A stretch of 64,000 bases of DNA, from positions 124,001 to 188,000 of the forward strand of contig NZ_LLYA01000112.1 of the NCBI RefSeq assembly GCF_001440415.1. The letters run 5' to 3'. The notes beneath the pieces were generated by a model that saw only the letters and a program-made list of their open reading frames with translations, did no database searches and had not been told where the DNA came from. A program made the position numbers and the translations under genes. Positions 1 to 8,552 of this stretch are shown here, piece by piece (position 1 is the first letter of the stretch; each line of letters starts with the position of its first letter). This DNA is from Bradyrhizobium retamae (GTDB taxonomy: Bacteria; Pseudomonadota; Alphaproteobacteria; Rhizobiales; Xanthobacteraceae).

Positions 1-97
1 GCCCTGCTCTAGCCTATGCGCTTCCTCGCAATTGACCTCCCCGCCGATCCATTGTTGTTATCAGCCAACCACAACAACAAGCCCGGGGCAGGAAATC

Positions 98-1312
98 ATG
101 AAAAAAGCCACCACCGTTAGAAGCGTCGAAACGCTCGCCTGCGACGCCGGATGGCGGAACTACCACTTCGTCAAGATCATGACCGAGGACGGCATCGTCG
201 GCTGGAGCGAGTACGACGAGGGTTTTGGCGCGCCCGGCGTGACGGCGGCGATCGAGCGGCTCGGCGCGCGCGTCGTCGGCAAGAACGCGTTCCAGCACGA
301 GCGGATTTACGCCGAACTGTTCGCCGCGACGCGCCCGGCCGCCGGCGGCGTGGTGGCGCTGGCGCTTGGGGCTCTCGAGAACGCGTTGCTCGACGTCAAG
401 GCCAAGGCGCTCGGCGTGCCCTGCTACGAACTGCTCGGCGGCAAGATCCGCGACCGCATCCGGGTCTACTGGTCGCACTGCGCGACCTGGCGCATCAACC
501 ATCCCGACTGGTTCAAGCCCGCGATTACCGGTCTCGATGGTGTGAAATCGATCGGCCGCGAGGTACGCGAAAAAGGCTTTACGGCGATGAAGACCAACAT
601 CTTCGTTTACACCGACGGCAAGCCGCAAGGCTGGCGGCCGGGCTTTGGTTCGCCGTTCGAACCCGAGATCAACGTCGATCGCAAGGTGCTGCGCAATCTC
701 TGCATGCATCTGGAGGCAATCCGCGACGGCGCCGGCCCCGACGTCGATCTGCTGCTGGACCTCAACTTCAATGCCAAGACCGAGGGCTACCTCAAGATAC
801 TGCGCGCCATCAAGGACATGGATCTGTTCTGGGTAGAGATCGACACCTTCAACCCGCAGGCGCTGGGCTACATCCGCCGCCAGAGCCCGCATCCGGTGTC
901 ATCCTGCGAGACGCTCTTGGGCCTGCGCGAGTTCCTGCCCTATTTCAACGAACAGGCGATGGATGTCGCGATCGTCGACACGCCATGGAACGGGGTGTGG
1001 CAATCGATGAAGATCGCCGCGGCCGCCGAGCATTTCGAGGTCAACGTAGCCCCGCATAATTTCTACGGCCATCTCTGCACCATGCAGAACGCGCACTTTT
1101 CCGCCGCGGTGCCGAACTTGCGCATCATGGAAACCGACATCGATCGCCTGGCGTGGGACCATGAACTGTTTACCCACGTGCCCGAGATCGTCGACGGCCA
1201 CCTCGTGATGCCGGATCGTCCGGGATGGGGCACCGAACCCAACGAGGAAGGCCTGCGCGCCCATCCGCCGAAGAGCAAGGGCGGGCTGTTGAATTACGGG
1301 CAGAAGAAGTAG
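98..1312 (+). CDS. Mandelate racemase / muconate lactonizing family dehydratase
   Basis: Enolase-superfamily enzyme of 404 residues, expected to abstract a proton next to a carboxylate and most often act as a sugar-acid dehydratase. The superfamily active site is visible: Lys165 in TAMKTN, metal ligands Asp221 (LLLDLN), Glu247 (WVEID) and Glu271 (SCETL), and His320 in APHNFYGH near the end of the barrel. The N-terminal capping domain takes about the first 120 residues. The ATG at 98 follows a purine-rich GGGGCAGGAAAT stretch; an in-frame start at 32 lacks a ribosome site and would add 22 low-complexity residues. It stands alone, with an orphan solute-binding protein converging from the right. 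The substrate cannot be read from sequence. Confidence 0.9.
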   Translation: MKKATTVRSVETLACDAGWRNYHFVKIMTEDGIVGWSEYDEGFGAPGVTAAIERLGARVVGKNAFQHERIYAELFAATRPAAGGVVALALGALENALLDVKAKALGVPCYELLGGKIRDRIRVYWSHCATWRINHPDWFKPAITGLDGVKSIGREVREKGFTAMKTNIFVYTDGKPQGWRPGFGSPFEPEINVDRKVLRNLCMHLEAIRDGAGPDVDLLLDLNFNAKTEGYLKILRAIKDMDLFWVEIDTFNPQALGYIRRQSPHPVSSCETLLGLREFLPYFNEQAMDVAIVDTPWNGVWQSMKIAAAAEHFEVNVAPHNFYGHLCTMQNAHFSAAVPNLRIMETDIDRLAWDHELFTHVPEIVDGHLVMPDRPGWGTEPNEEGLRAHPPKSKGGLLNYGQKK

Positions 1313-1325
1313 TGGCCGATACCGC

Positions 1326-1406
1326 GTAGGATGAGTGGAGCGCAGCGATACCCATCGACCACTGCGCAAGACACTGATGGGTATCGCTTCGCTCCACCCA
1401 TCCTAC
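1326..1406. repeat. Intergenic palindromic repeat, family A copy 1
   Basis: The left arm GTAGGATGAGTGGAGCGCAG is answered by a right arm ending GCTCCACCCATCCTAC, so the whole element can fold into a long hairpin. It fills the gap between two convergent genes. Close relatives lie at 7157-7240 and 63349-63428. It could act as a bidirectional transcription stop, but there is no U-run. Confidence 0.85.
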
Positions 1407-1417
1407 ATGGTCGTCGC

Positions 1418-2647
1418 TCACTTATCGCCCGGCACGCCCAGGAACGCGCTCTCGATGACATCGCCGATTGGCTGCCATGAGTTGCCGTCGAACTGCACCA
1501 GGCGCATCTGCTCGATCGGATGGAAGTCGGTCGGGCTGGTGTTGATCGTTATTCCCGGGAATGCGACCGTGCTCCGGTAGTTCCGCAGCGACGCCGCCTG
1601 CCGCATGATGTTTTCGCGCGACAGGTCGTCACCGCACTGGGTCAATACCTGCACCAGCGTCTCGGCTGCTGCGTAGCCGAAGATGGCATTGCTGTCGTCC
1701 TTGTCGCCGTCAGGATAGTACTTGTCCATGAAGGCGAGCCACTCCTTGATGGCGGGGTCATTTTTCCAGGTGGTGTCGCTGGCATCCTTCAGGAACGAGG
1801 TGGAAATCACGCCGACGGAATTCTGAAGCCCCGCCGGTCGCAGCGCGTTCGCGATCGACGCTGCCGCATTGACCAGCAACAACACCGGATGCCACCCCAG
1901 TTCAGCCGCCTTACGGATCGCACGCGCCGCGATCGGCGGCGCACAATTGAGCACGAGCACTTCGGCGCCGGAGTTCTTGAGGATGTCGACCTGGGTATCG
2001 ATTGACATGTCCGCATCGACGGCAATATCGGCGACGATCATGTTGGCGGTGATGCCGAGCCCCTCCTCCAATCCCCGGAACAGATCGCGGCCGAACTGAT
2101 CGTTCTGCCAGAGCACGGCGATCTTCCGGCTCGGATAGGCAGCTTGAATGTAGTTGGCGTAGATGCGCCCCTCGGCCCGGAACGTCGGCTGCCAGCCCAT
2201 CGTCCAGGGAAACCGCTTCGGATGCGCCCACTCCTCGTCGCCAGAGGCGACAAAGAGCTGCGGGATATTCCGCTCGTTGAGATAGGTTCGCGTCTCCAGA
2301 TTGCCCGGCGTGCCGAACGATCCGAACATCAGGTGCACGCGTTCCTGCTCGACGAGATCACGGGTATGCTCGACCGCCGTTTTCGGATTCGAGCTGTCGT
2401 CGCGGGAGATAAATCTGATCTTGCGCCCGTTGATGCCGCCGCGCTCGTTGATCATGTCGAAATAGGCTGCCTCCGCCCTGCCGATCGAGGCGAAGGCGGC
2501 CAGCGGCCCGGTGTAGGGCATGATGTTGCCGATGCGGATTTCGGTGTCGGTCACGCCGGCAGCCCGGGCCGGCTGCGGGGCGGCCAGTATCGATCCCAAG
2601 CACAATGCGAAGAAGGCTGCTGACAGCCATTCTATTCTTGTTTTCAT
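1418..2647 (-). CDS. ABC transporter substrate-binding protein, branched-chain amino acid (LivK) type
   Basis: Periplasmic binding protein of 409 residues (type I fold, Peripla_BP_6 type). The start MKTRIEWLSAAFFALCLGS gives a proper signal peptide ending near ARA-AG. The mature part opens with the family hallmark TDTEIRIGNIMPYTGPLA, followed by DMINERGGINGRKI and later GYAAAETLVQVL. An in-frame start 15 codons upstream would spoil the signal sequence. No permease or ATPase gene lies nearby, so it must share membrane components encoded elsewhere or work as an orphan receptor; such orphans are common in bradyrhizobia. The ligand is unknown: the family also binds aromatic acids, amides and urea. 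Confidence 0.88.
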   Translation of the reverse strand: MKTRIEWLSAAFFALCLGSILAAPQPARAAGVTDTEIRIGNIMPYTGPLAAFASIGRAEAAYFDMINERGGINGRKIRFISRDDSSNPKTAVEHTRDLVEQERVHLMFGSFGTPGNLETRTYLNERNIPQLFVASGDEEWAHPKRFPWTMGWQPTFRAEGRIYANYIQAAYPSRKIAVLWQNDQFGRDLFRGLEEGLGITANMIVADIAVDADMSIDTQVDILKNSGAEVLVLNCAPPIAARAIRKAAELGWHPVLLLVNAAASIANALRPAGLQNSVGVISTSFLKDASDTTWKNDPAIKEWLAFMDKYYPDGDKDDSNAIFGYAAAETLVQVLTQCGDDLSRENIMRQAASLRNYRSTVAFPGITINTSPTDFHPIEQMRLVQFDGNSWQPIGDVIESAFLGVPGDK

Positions 2648-2704
2648 CAACGCGGCCCTCGAACCCGAGCTGTTCAGAGCTCGTGACGCCACCCAGCGAT
2701 GACG

Positions 2705-2732
2705 ATGATAGCGCGGGAGTTCAGGTTGTTAA
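2705..2732 (-). promoter_or_regulatory. Putative sigma70-type promoter of the 1418-2647 gene
   Basis: On the minus strand TTAACA (2732-2727) and TATCAT (2710-2705) are separated by 16 bases, about 60 bases ahead of the start at 2647. Just upstream (2747-2765) is a perfect hairpin with arms GGCGCGGC and GCCGCGCC around ATT. Confidence 0.4.
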
Positions 2733-2908
2733 AATGAAATGTTGGCGGCGCGGCATTGCCGCGCCAAATGGGTCGCCAGTCTTCATAAAATGAGACGTTG
2801 CGGTTCAGGCGTGTTTGATGTCCGATATACCCTCAGCAGCGGCACGAATTCGAACATCGCTGGATATCCGAGTTGCGTCTAAGCAATGTGTGGCAAGGAG
2901 GTCGAGGC

Positions 2909-3253
2909 ATGAGGATAACGATCGTAGCTTTGGGAACGGCCCTGGTCCTGTGTAACCTGGGCACGTTTGGTACCGCAGCGCATGCGCAGACGGCCCAAGT
3001 CGTTCGTGAACCACGGGAAAGGCCCATCATCAGGGTGCCCGTCGTAAGGCCAACTCCCTACTGGGATTACAATATCGTTCCGCGATATCGTTATCGCCCT
3101 GAGGACGACCGGGTCGATCCATGCGGCGGGCCCGTAGTGCCGGTGATACGCGAAGGGCCTCAAGAGGCAACGGTTCCGTTGTGGCTGGCGAACGAATTGG
3201 GTCTTGGCCGTGTGCATGGTCGAGATTGGCCATGTAGGGGCCGAAATCGGTAA
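2909..3253 (+). CDS. Small secreted protein of unknown function
   Basis: A 114-residue protein starting MRITIVALGTALVLCNLG, a clear Sec signal peptide with a likely cut after AHAQ. A strong AAGGAGG at 2895-2901 fixes the start at 2909 rather than at an earlier in-frame TTG. The mature part is rich in Pro, Arg and Val, with a short PVVRPTPYWDYN stretch, a DDRVDPCGGPVV segment and two cysteines. I recognise no family. It stands alone between two leftward genes, and its 3' end runs into a repeat. Confidence 0.65.
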   Translation: MRITIVALGTALVLCNLGTFGTAAHAQTAQVVREPRERPIIRVPVVRPTPYWDYNIVPRYRYRPEDDRVDPCGGPVVPVIREGPQEATVPLWLANELGLGRVHGRDWPCRGRNR

Positions 3254-3286
3254 TGCACCGATTTGAGCAGCGACGCAGCCCGCCCG

Positions 3287-3410
3287 AGCCAACGGGTCGC
3301 ACGAATGCGCGCCACGCGACGAGCGCAATTGCGCTCGCGCGGTGATGACAGGCTCCGCGACATGCGGGACAACGGCCGGCCCCGGATATCGCTTCGCTCA
3401 TCCGGGCTAC
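3287..3410. repeat. Mosaic intergenic repeat, family B copy 1
   Basis: Contains AGCCAACGGGTCGC, ATGCGCGCC and GATGACAGGCTCCGCG in the same order as the element at 63457-63583, and ends with a separate hairpin (CCCGGAT at 3381-3387 paired with ATCCGGG at 3400-3406). It lies just beyond the 3' end of the hydantoinase A gene. Confidence 0.75.
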
Positions 3411-3413
3411 GTA

Positions 3414-5459
3414 TCATTGCAACGATATATCCAGCCAACCAAGCGCGTTGACCGTGACGCGGTCGCCAGTGTCGACGAGCACCGTGGTGGTCTCGGCTTC
3501 AATGATCGCCGGCCCCGTCATCGTATGGCCCGGCTGCAGCTCGTCGAGGGCGTAGACCGGGACTTCGCGCCAGCCGCCGAAGAAGGCTTGCCGCCGGCTA
3601 TGCGGCGAACAGGCGCTGGATGATGCGGCCTCGCGCGCGCGCTCGTCCTGCCGCTGGACTTCGCCGATGGCGGCGACGCGGGCGTTGACGAAGACGACCT
3701 CCTGGCCACGCGAGGCATAGGTGTAGAGCTCCTCGTGCCTGATATGGAAACGATCTTCGATGTGGTCCACGAGATTGGGCGCGTTCCAGTCTAGGCCGTC
3801 GAGCGAGACGTCAATCTCAAAGATCTGCTCGCCGTAGCGCATTTCGTCGGAGCGCTCGATCGACACTGGACCGTTGAACCACGAGCGCAGCCGGCCGGCG
3901 GCCTGCTGCTCCAACCCGGCAAACAGCGCGCGCACTTCATCAGCGGAGATGCGCGCGCCGGCACCATAATGCGTGCGGCTGACTTCGTAGCGGAGATCGC
4001 TGGTCAGCATGCCCCAGGCCGACAGCACGGACGCCACCGTCGGCACGATGATGCGCTTGATTTCGAGTTCGCGCGCGACTTCCGCCGCGTGCAGGCCCGC
4101 CGCGCCGCCGAAACTCAACAGCGCAAATTTTCGCGGATCCACGCCGCGGCGCAGCGTCATCAGGCGGATGCCGTCGGCCATGTTCAGATTGATCATGCGG
4201 TAGATGCCCGCGGCGGCCTCGACGCGCGACAGCTCCATCGCTGCCGCGATGCGGTCGACGGCCAGTTCCGACGCCGCGCGGTCGAGCCGGCGCTTGCCGC
4301 CCATGAAGGCTGCGGCGTCGAGATAGCCGAGCACGACATTGGCGTCGGTCACAGTGGCGGCCTCGCCGCCATTGCCGTAACAGGCCGGGCCCGGTACCGA
4401 GCCCGCGCTTTCCGGCCCCACACGGAGCGTGCGGCTGGCATCGACGCTCGCGATCGAGCCGCCGCCGGCGGCGATGCTCGCGATATCGAGGCTGCGCAGC
4501 GCGATGCGCTGGCCGGCCAGCATGCCGTCTGCGGAGAGCGAGACCTGTCCCCCAGAAATCAGCGAGATATCGGTGGAGGTGCCGCCCATGTCGAACGGCA
4601 CCAGATCGGGAATGCCGACCAAGTCGGAGCAGCGCCGTCCGCCGGACATGCCGCCCGCGGGGCCCGACAGCACCGTGCCCGCGGCAAGGCGCGAAGCTTC
4701 CTCGACCGGCGCCATGCCGCCATGCGACAGCACCACGAAGAGACTGCCCTTGAAGCCGGCCTCGCCGAGCCGCGCTTCGAGATTGGTCAGATAGCGCCGC
4801 ACGATCGGCTCGACATAGGCGTTCACGATCGTGGTCGAGACCCGTTCATATTCCTTGATCTGCGGCAGCACGTCGCTGGAGCGCGAGATGCTGATGTCCG
4901 GCAGCGCCTGCCTCAAGCGCTCGACGGCGGCGAGTTCGTGAACCGGGTTGAGATAGGAATGCATAAAGCACACCGCGACCGAGGTCGCGCCCGATTGCCT
5001 GATGCCGGCAATTGCGTTGTCGAGCGACTTTGGGTCGAGCGGAATAAGGACACTGCCGTCGGCCTTGAGCCGCTCCTTGACGCCGAAACGCAAATCGCGC
5101 GGCACCAGCGGCGCCGGCGGCGGTGAGCGCAGATCGTAGCGGTCCGGTTTCAGGCCTTCGCGCATCTCGATGACGTCGCGATGACCTTCGGTGGTGATCA
5201 GCGCCACTTTTGCACCCTTGCGCTCCAGCAGCGCATTGGTCGCGACCGTCGTGCCGTGCACGAGGCGATCGGTCGCCGCGAGCATGTCCGAGCGCGTGAC
5301 GTTGAGCCGCCGCGCCAATTCTTCCAGCCCTGCCATCACGCCGAGCGATTGATCCGCCGGGGTGGACGGCGATTTCGCAAACACGGTGCGGCCGGTCTCG
5401 TCAGTCGCCACGAGATCGGTGTAGGTCCCGCCGACGTCAACGCCTATCCTGAACATCAT
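3414..5459 (-). CDS. hyuA: Hydantoinase/oxoprolinase family protein, A subunit (ATPase-like)
   Basis: A 681-residue HyuA subunit of the ATP-dependent N-methylhydantoinase / 5-oxoprolinase / acetone carboxylase superfamily. The ASKHA-type phosphate loop MFRIGVDVGGTYTDLV is at the N-terminus, followed by HGTTVATNALLERKGA, the hydantoinase core motif PFDMGGTSTDISLI, and SFGGAAGLHAAEVA. The ATG at 5459 overlaps the stop codon of the B-subunit gene (ATGA), so the two are translationally coupled. Longer reading frames upstream lie inside hyuB and are not coding. The pair probably hydrolyses a cyclic amide or ureide using ATP; the substrate is not evident. Full length, with no damage seen. Confidence 0.92.
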   Translation of the reverse strand: MMFRIGVDVGGTYTDLVATDETGRTVFAKSPSTPADQSLGVMAGLEELARRLNVTRSDMLAATDRLVHGTTVATNALLERKGAKVALITTEGHRDVIEMREGLKPDRYDLRSPPPAPLVPRDLRFGVKERLKADGSVLIPLDPKSLDNAIAGIRQSGATSVAVCFMHSYLNPVHELAAVERLRQALPDISISRSSDVLPQIKEYERVSTTIVNAYVEPIVRRYLTNLEARLGEAGFKGSLFVVLSHGGMAPVEEASRLAAGTVLSGPAGGMSGGRRCSDLVGIPDLVPFDMGGTSTDISLISGGQVSLSADGMLAGQRIALRSLDIASIAAGGGSIASVDASRTLRVGPESAGSVPGPACYGNGGEAATVTDANVVLGYLDAAAFMGGKRRLDRAASELAVDRIAAAMELSRVEAAAGIYRMINLNMADGIRLMTLRRGVDPRKFALLSFGGAAGLHAAEVARELEIKRIIVPTVASVLSAWGMLTSDLRYEVSRTHYGAGARISADEVRALFAGLEQQAAGRLRSWFNGPVSIERSDEMRYGEQIFEIDVSLDGLDWNAPNLVDHIEDRFHIRHEELYTYASRGQEVVFVNARVAAIGEVQRQDERAREAASSSACSPHSRRQAFFGGWREVPVYALDELQPGHTMTGPAIIEAETTTVLVDTGDRVTVNALGWLDISLQ

Positions 5460-7123
5460 GAGGACGCCCGCTCCGCCGGGACTTCCGTGAAGCCCTGCTC
5501 GCGGTCGCGCCGCCGCGCCTCCGCCGATCGTTTCGCAGGCGGCCCCCAGCCGCCGCCGCCGGAAGAACGGATTTCGAGGCAATCGCCGGGGCGCAGTTCG
5601 ATGCCGACTTCCTTGGTACGCAACACGCGGGGCTCGCGGCCCTCGGAGAGTAGACGATAGTGATGCGGCGTGCCGTCCTCACCGCCGAGCATGCCGCACG
5701 GACCGTGGCGCGCGCCGTCGCCGGCGGTATTGCCCTTCGCAGGCTTTTCCGTCTCCAGCACCAGATCGAGCGACACGCCGAGGCCGCCACGATGCTGTCC
5801 GTCGCCGCCGGAGCCGGGGCGGAATTCATGCATGCGGAAATGCAGGGGAAAGCGCACTTCGGCGACCTCCAGGCTCCCGAACTTCAGCCCGCCGACCGAG
5901 TGCCACTCGCCGATCGACGACCAGCCGTCGCCGCCGGACGACGCGCCGCCGCCCGGCCGCGCCTGAAACAGGTGCCAGATGAAATTCTTTCCCGTGCGCG
6001 GGTCTTCACCCTGAATTGCGATGCGAAAACGCCTGCTCCAGCCCGCCATTGCGCGCTCCGGGCAGGACGCCGACAGGGCTTTCACGATGGCTTCGACGAT
6101 TTCATTCGAGGGATGGCTGGTGCACAGCGTTACCGGCCGGCCCGGATCCGCCCACACCACGGTGCCCTGTTTCGCAATTACCTTCAGCGGACGCAGCGCG
6201 CCGGTGTTCTTGGGGATTTCCGCATCGATCAGATAGGCAAAGGCCATCGCGACCGCGGCCTGCATGTTGGCGTGCGAGGAGTTCACAAAGCTGGTCGATT
6301 GCAGATCGGAGTCGGAGAGATCGACCTCGACGTCACTGCCATTCTTGGTCACCTTCGCCGCGATGCGGATATCGGTGCGGCCATGGCCGTCATCGTCGAG
6401 AAATGCCTCGCCGTAGAACACGCCGTCCTTCCAGGTCGAGACCACCGCGCGGGTCTGCTGCTCGGTGGCGTCGAGGATGGCCTCGACGGCGGCCTCGACC
6501 ACCGGCGCGCCGAACTCGGCGAATAGTCGCGACAGCCGCCGCTCGCCGAGGTGCGCCGCGCCGAGCATCGCCGCGAGATCGCCGCGGAATTCTCTGGGAT
6601 TGCGAATGTTCAGCGCCAGCAGGTCAAGCAGATCGTCGCGGAGCTTGCCCGCTTCATAGAGCTTGATTGGCGGAACGCGCAGCCCTTCCTGATAGATCTC
6701 GGTCGCGGCGGGGTTATAAGCGCCGTGGGTGGCGCCGCCGATGTCGCTCTGGTGCGCACGCACGATGGTCCAGAGCAGCCGCCGCTCGCCGTCGAACACC
6801 GGCACGAAGGCGGTCAAATCAGGCAGATGGCTTCCGCCATAATCGGGATCGTTGAGCAGGATCACGTCGCCGGGCTTAACGTCCTTGAAGCGCTCTTCGA
6901 CCGCGAGCGTCGCCCATGGCAGCGCGCCGACATGAACCGGCAGGTGATCGGCCTGCGCGATCAGTCGTCCGCTCGTGTCGCAGATCGCCAGCGAAAAATC
7001 GCGGCTGGAATTGAGGATCTGCGAATAGGAGGTGCGAAGCATCGCCTCACCCATCTCCTTCACGATCGAGCTGAGGCGGTGCTGGACGACGGAGCGCGTG
7101 ATGGGATCGATCCTGGCGGACAT
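5456..7123 (-). CDS. hyuB: Hydantoinase B/oxoprolinase family protein, B subunit
   Basis: A 555-residue HyuB partner subunit, translated just before hyuA and overlapping it by four bases. Family marks: the opening IDPITRSVVQHRLSSIVKEMG, then MLRTSYSQILNSSRDFS, CDTSGRLIAQADHLPVHVG, the metal-site segment LNDPDYGGSHLPDL, TIVRAHQSDIGG, and the C-terminal GGDGQHRGGLGV and SSGGGGWGPP. A and B subunits form a heteromer in which A uses ATP and B carries the hydrolytic or carboxylating site. An MFS transporter gene lies upstream on the same strand across a palindromic repeat, so uptake and hydrolysis of one substrate may be linked. Confidence 0.92.
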   Translation of the reverse strand: MSARIDPITRSVVQHRLSSIVKEMGEAMLRTSYSQILNSSRDFSLAICDTSGRLIAQADHLPVHVGALPWATLAVEERFKDVKPGDVILLNDPDYGGSHLPDLTAFVPVFDGERRLLWTIVRAHQSDIGGATHGAYNPAATEIYQEGLRVPPIKLYEAGKLRDDLLDLLALNIRNPREFRGDLAAMLGAAHLGERRLSRLFAEFGAPVVEAAVEAILDATEQQTRAVVSTWKDGVFYGEAFLDDDGHGRTDIRIAAKVTKNGSDVEVDLSDSDLQSTSFVNSSHANMQAAVAMAFAYLIDAEIPKNTGALRPLKVIAKQGTVVWADPGRPVTLCTSHPSNEIVEAIVKALSASCPERAMAGWSRRFRIAIQGEDPRTGKNFIWHLFQARPGGGASSGGDGWSSIGEWHSVGGLKFGSLEVAEVRFPLHFRMHEFRPGSGGDGQHRGGLGVSLDLVLETEKPAKGNTAGDGARHGPCGMLGGEDGTPHHYRLLSEGREPRVLRTKEVGIELRPGDCLEIRSSGGGGWGPPAKRSAEARRRDREQGFTEVPAERASS

Positions 7124-7156
7124 TGTTACCCGTTGTCAGTTGTTCAGCATCAGAGT

Positions 7157-7240
7157 GTAGGATGGGTTGAGCTCTTGCGAAACCCATCACAACACGGGAG
7201 GCTGGCATTGATGGGTATCGCTTCCGCTCCGCCCATCCTA
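7157..7240. repeat. Intergenic palindromic repeat, family A copy 2
   Basis: GTAGGATGGGTTGAGC on the left and GCTCCGCCCATCCTA on the right flank an inner pair built around CCCATC and GATGGG. The rightmost bases supply the stop codon (TAG on the minus strand) of the MFS gene, so the element seems to have trimmed or redefined that gene's 3' end. Confidence 0.85.
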
Positions 7241-8473
7241 GGTGTACAGCAAAAATACCACCGTCCCCACGATCAAGGCCGCCGCCATGAACAGCAGCAC
7301 CGCGGGCAGGCCCAGCACCGCCGCGACCACGCCGGTTGCCGATTGCATCAGCGCGGCGCCGAGGAAGAACGCGAGGTTGACGGCGGAGAGCGCCTTGCCG
7401 GCGCTCTGCGCGCCCGCCAATTGCCGCGTCATGCCGAAGAGCAGCGGCTGAGCCGATATCGCGATGCCGATCATGACCAGCAGCACGGTGTCAAGTCGCG
7501 GCGGCATCGCGGTCATCCCGAACAGTTCCGAAAGCGGATAATACGGCGCGCCCGCCGCCATCAGCGCGAGCAACACGGCTACGAAGCAATGGCTGGCGGC
7601 CAGCACCTCGCGGCGGTGGCCGATATTGCGGTCGAGGATGCCCATCAGGAGGGGACCAACGATCAACGCGAGCGTGAACAGGCCGAGCGCGTTGCCGGCT
7701 TCGATGCGGCCAAGCCCTTTGACCTCCATCAGCCACGGTCCGCCCCATAATCCGCGCAACACCAGCGAGACCGCCAGCGAGACCAGCGACAGCGCGATCA
7801 GGCCGCGCAGTGGTCGCGACAGGCCGATGCGCAGCACCTCGGCCATTTGCGATAACGGCGAGGAGTCGTCGGCATGCGCGGCCGGTTGCTTCGGCACCAG
7901 CGCGAACACAGCCACCGCCACCACAGCTCCGAAGCCGGCGGAGATCCAGAATCCGGCCCGCCATCCCCATTGCTCGACGACCAGGGCCAGCGGGCTCGAC
8001 GACAGCAGCATGCCGATATTGCCGATCGATAGAATGATGCCGGACCACAAACCGAAGCGCGCCGCCGACATCTGTTTCGCCGCCAGCGTCATCGGGCACA
8101 TCAGCATACCCGAGGTGGCGACCCCGAGCAGGAATTGACCGAACAGAAAGCCCTCCGGTCCGGTGGCCAGACCCGACGCCAGCGCGCCGACGATGGTTCC
8201 CGCCAGCAGACTGAGCGACACCGGCCGCACGCCAAACCGATCCATCGCTGCGCCGACCGGAATCTGCGAAGCGGCAAAGGCAAAATGATAGATCGAGGTA
8301 AGGCTCGCCAGCGTCTGCGAGGGCGTTTTAAAATCGGCCGCCATCACGTCGAGGCTGATGGCCGGAATGGTTCGCAGCAGCGTCGACAGCATGTGACCGC
8401 AGGCCAGCGCCAGCAGCGCAAAAATCAGGGCGCGGAAATTGACATCCGCACCGTCGGCCTTGCCGTCGTCCAT
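7238..8473 (-). CDS. MFS transporter
   Basis: A 411-residue major facilitator with about twelve hydrophobic segments, beginning NFRALIFALLALACGHML. The cytoplasmic-loop signature after helix 2 is recognisable as GAAMDRFGVRPVSL. The ATG at 8473 is chosen because the 45 extra codons upstream are Arg/Ser-rich and non-hydrophobic. The last codons run into a family A repeat. It lies between a CmcJ-like oxygenase gene upstream and hyuBA downstream, all leftward, so it may move the compound those enzymes handle. Substrate and direction are unknown. Confidence 0.85.
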   Translation of the reverse strand: MDDGKADGADVNFRALIFALLALACGHMLSTLLRTIPAISLDVMAADFKTPSQTLASLTSIYHFAFAASQIPVGAAMDRFGVRPVSLSLLAGTIVGALASGLATGPEGFLFGQFLLGVATSGMLMCPMTLAAKQMSAARFGLWSGIILSIGNIGMLLSSSPLALVVEQWGWRAGFWISAGFGAVVAVAVFALVPKQPAAHADDSSPLSQMAEVLRIGLSRPLRGLIALSLVSLAVSLVLRGLWGGPWLMEVKGLGRIEAGNALGLFTLALIVGPLLMGILDRNIGHRREVLAASHCFVAVLLALMAAGAPYYPLSELFGMTAMPPRLDTVLLVMIGIAISAQPLLFGMTRQLAGAQSAGKALSAVNLAFFLGAALMQSATGVVAAVLGLPAVLLFMAAALIVGTVVFLLYT

Positions 8474-8480
8474 GAGCCGT

Positions 8481-8508
8481 CTCGCCCCAAAACTGTTTCG
8501 GGGCGAGG
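8481..8508. other. Perfect hairpin between CmcJ-like and MFS genes
   Basis: CTCGCCCC and GGGGCGAG pair around an 11-base loop, just upstream of the MFS start at 8473. With no U-run it is more likely an RNA processing, attenuation or repeat-derived hairpin than a classical terminator. Confidence 0.6.
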
Positions 8509-8552
8509 TAGCACCAATATGGTGAGAACGCGAATCCGCCCGCTCGCAGCGA

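Noticed and set aside
1..97. A gene at the left edge
   Set aside because: No frame with coding character or a stop codon of an incoming gene could be supported in these 97 bases.
8481..8508. Calling the hairpin before the MFS gene a rho-independent terminator
   Set aside because: No U-run follows on the minus strand and the MFS gene starts right after it; listed only as a hairpin.
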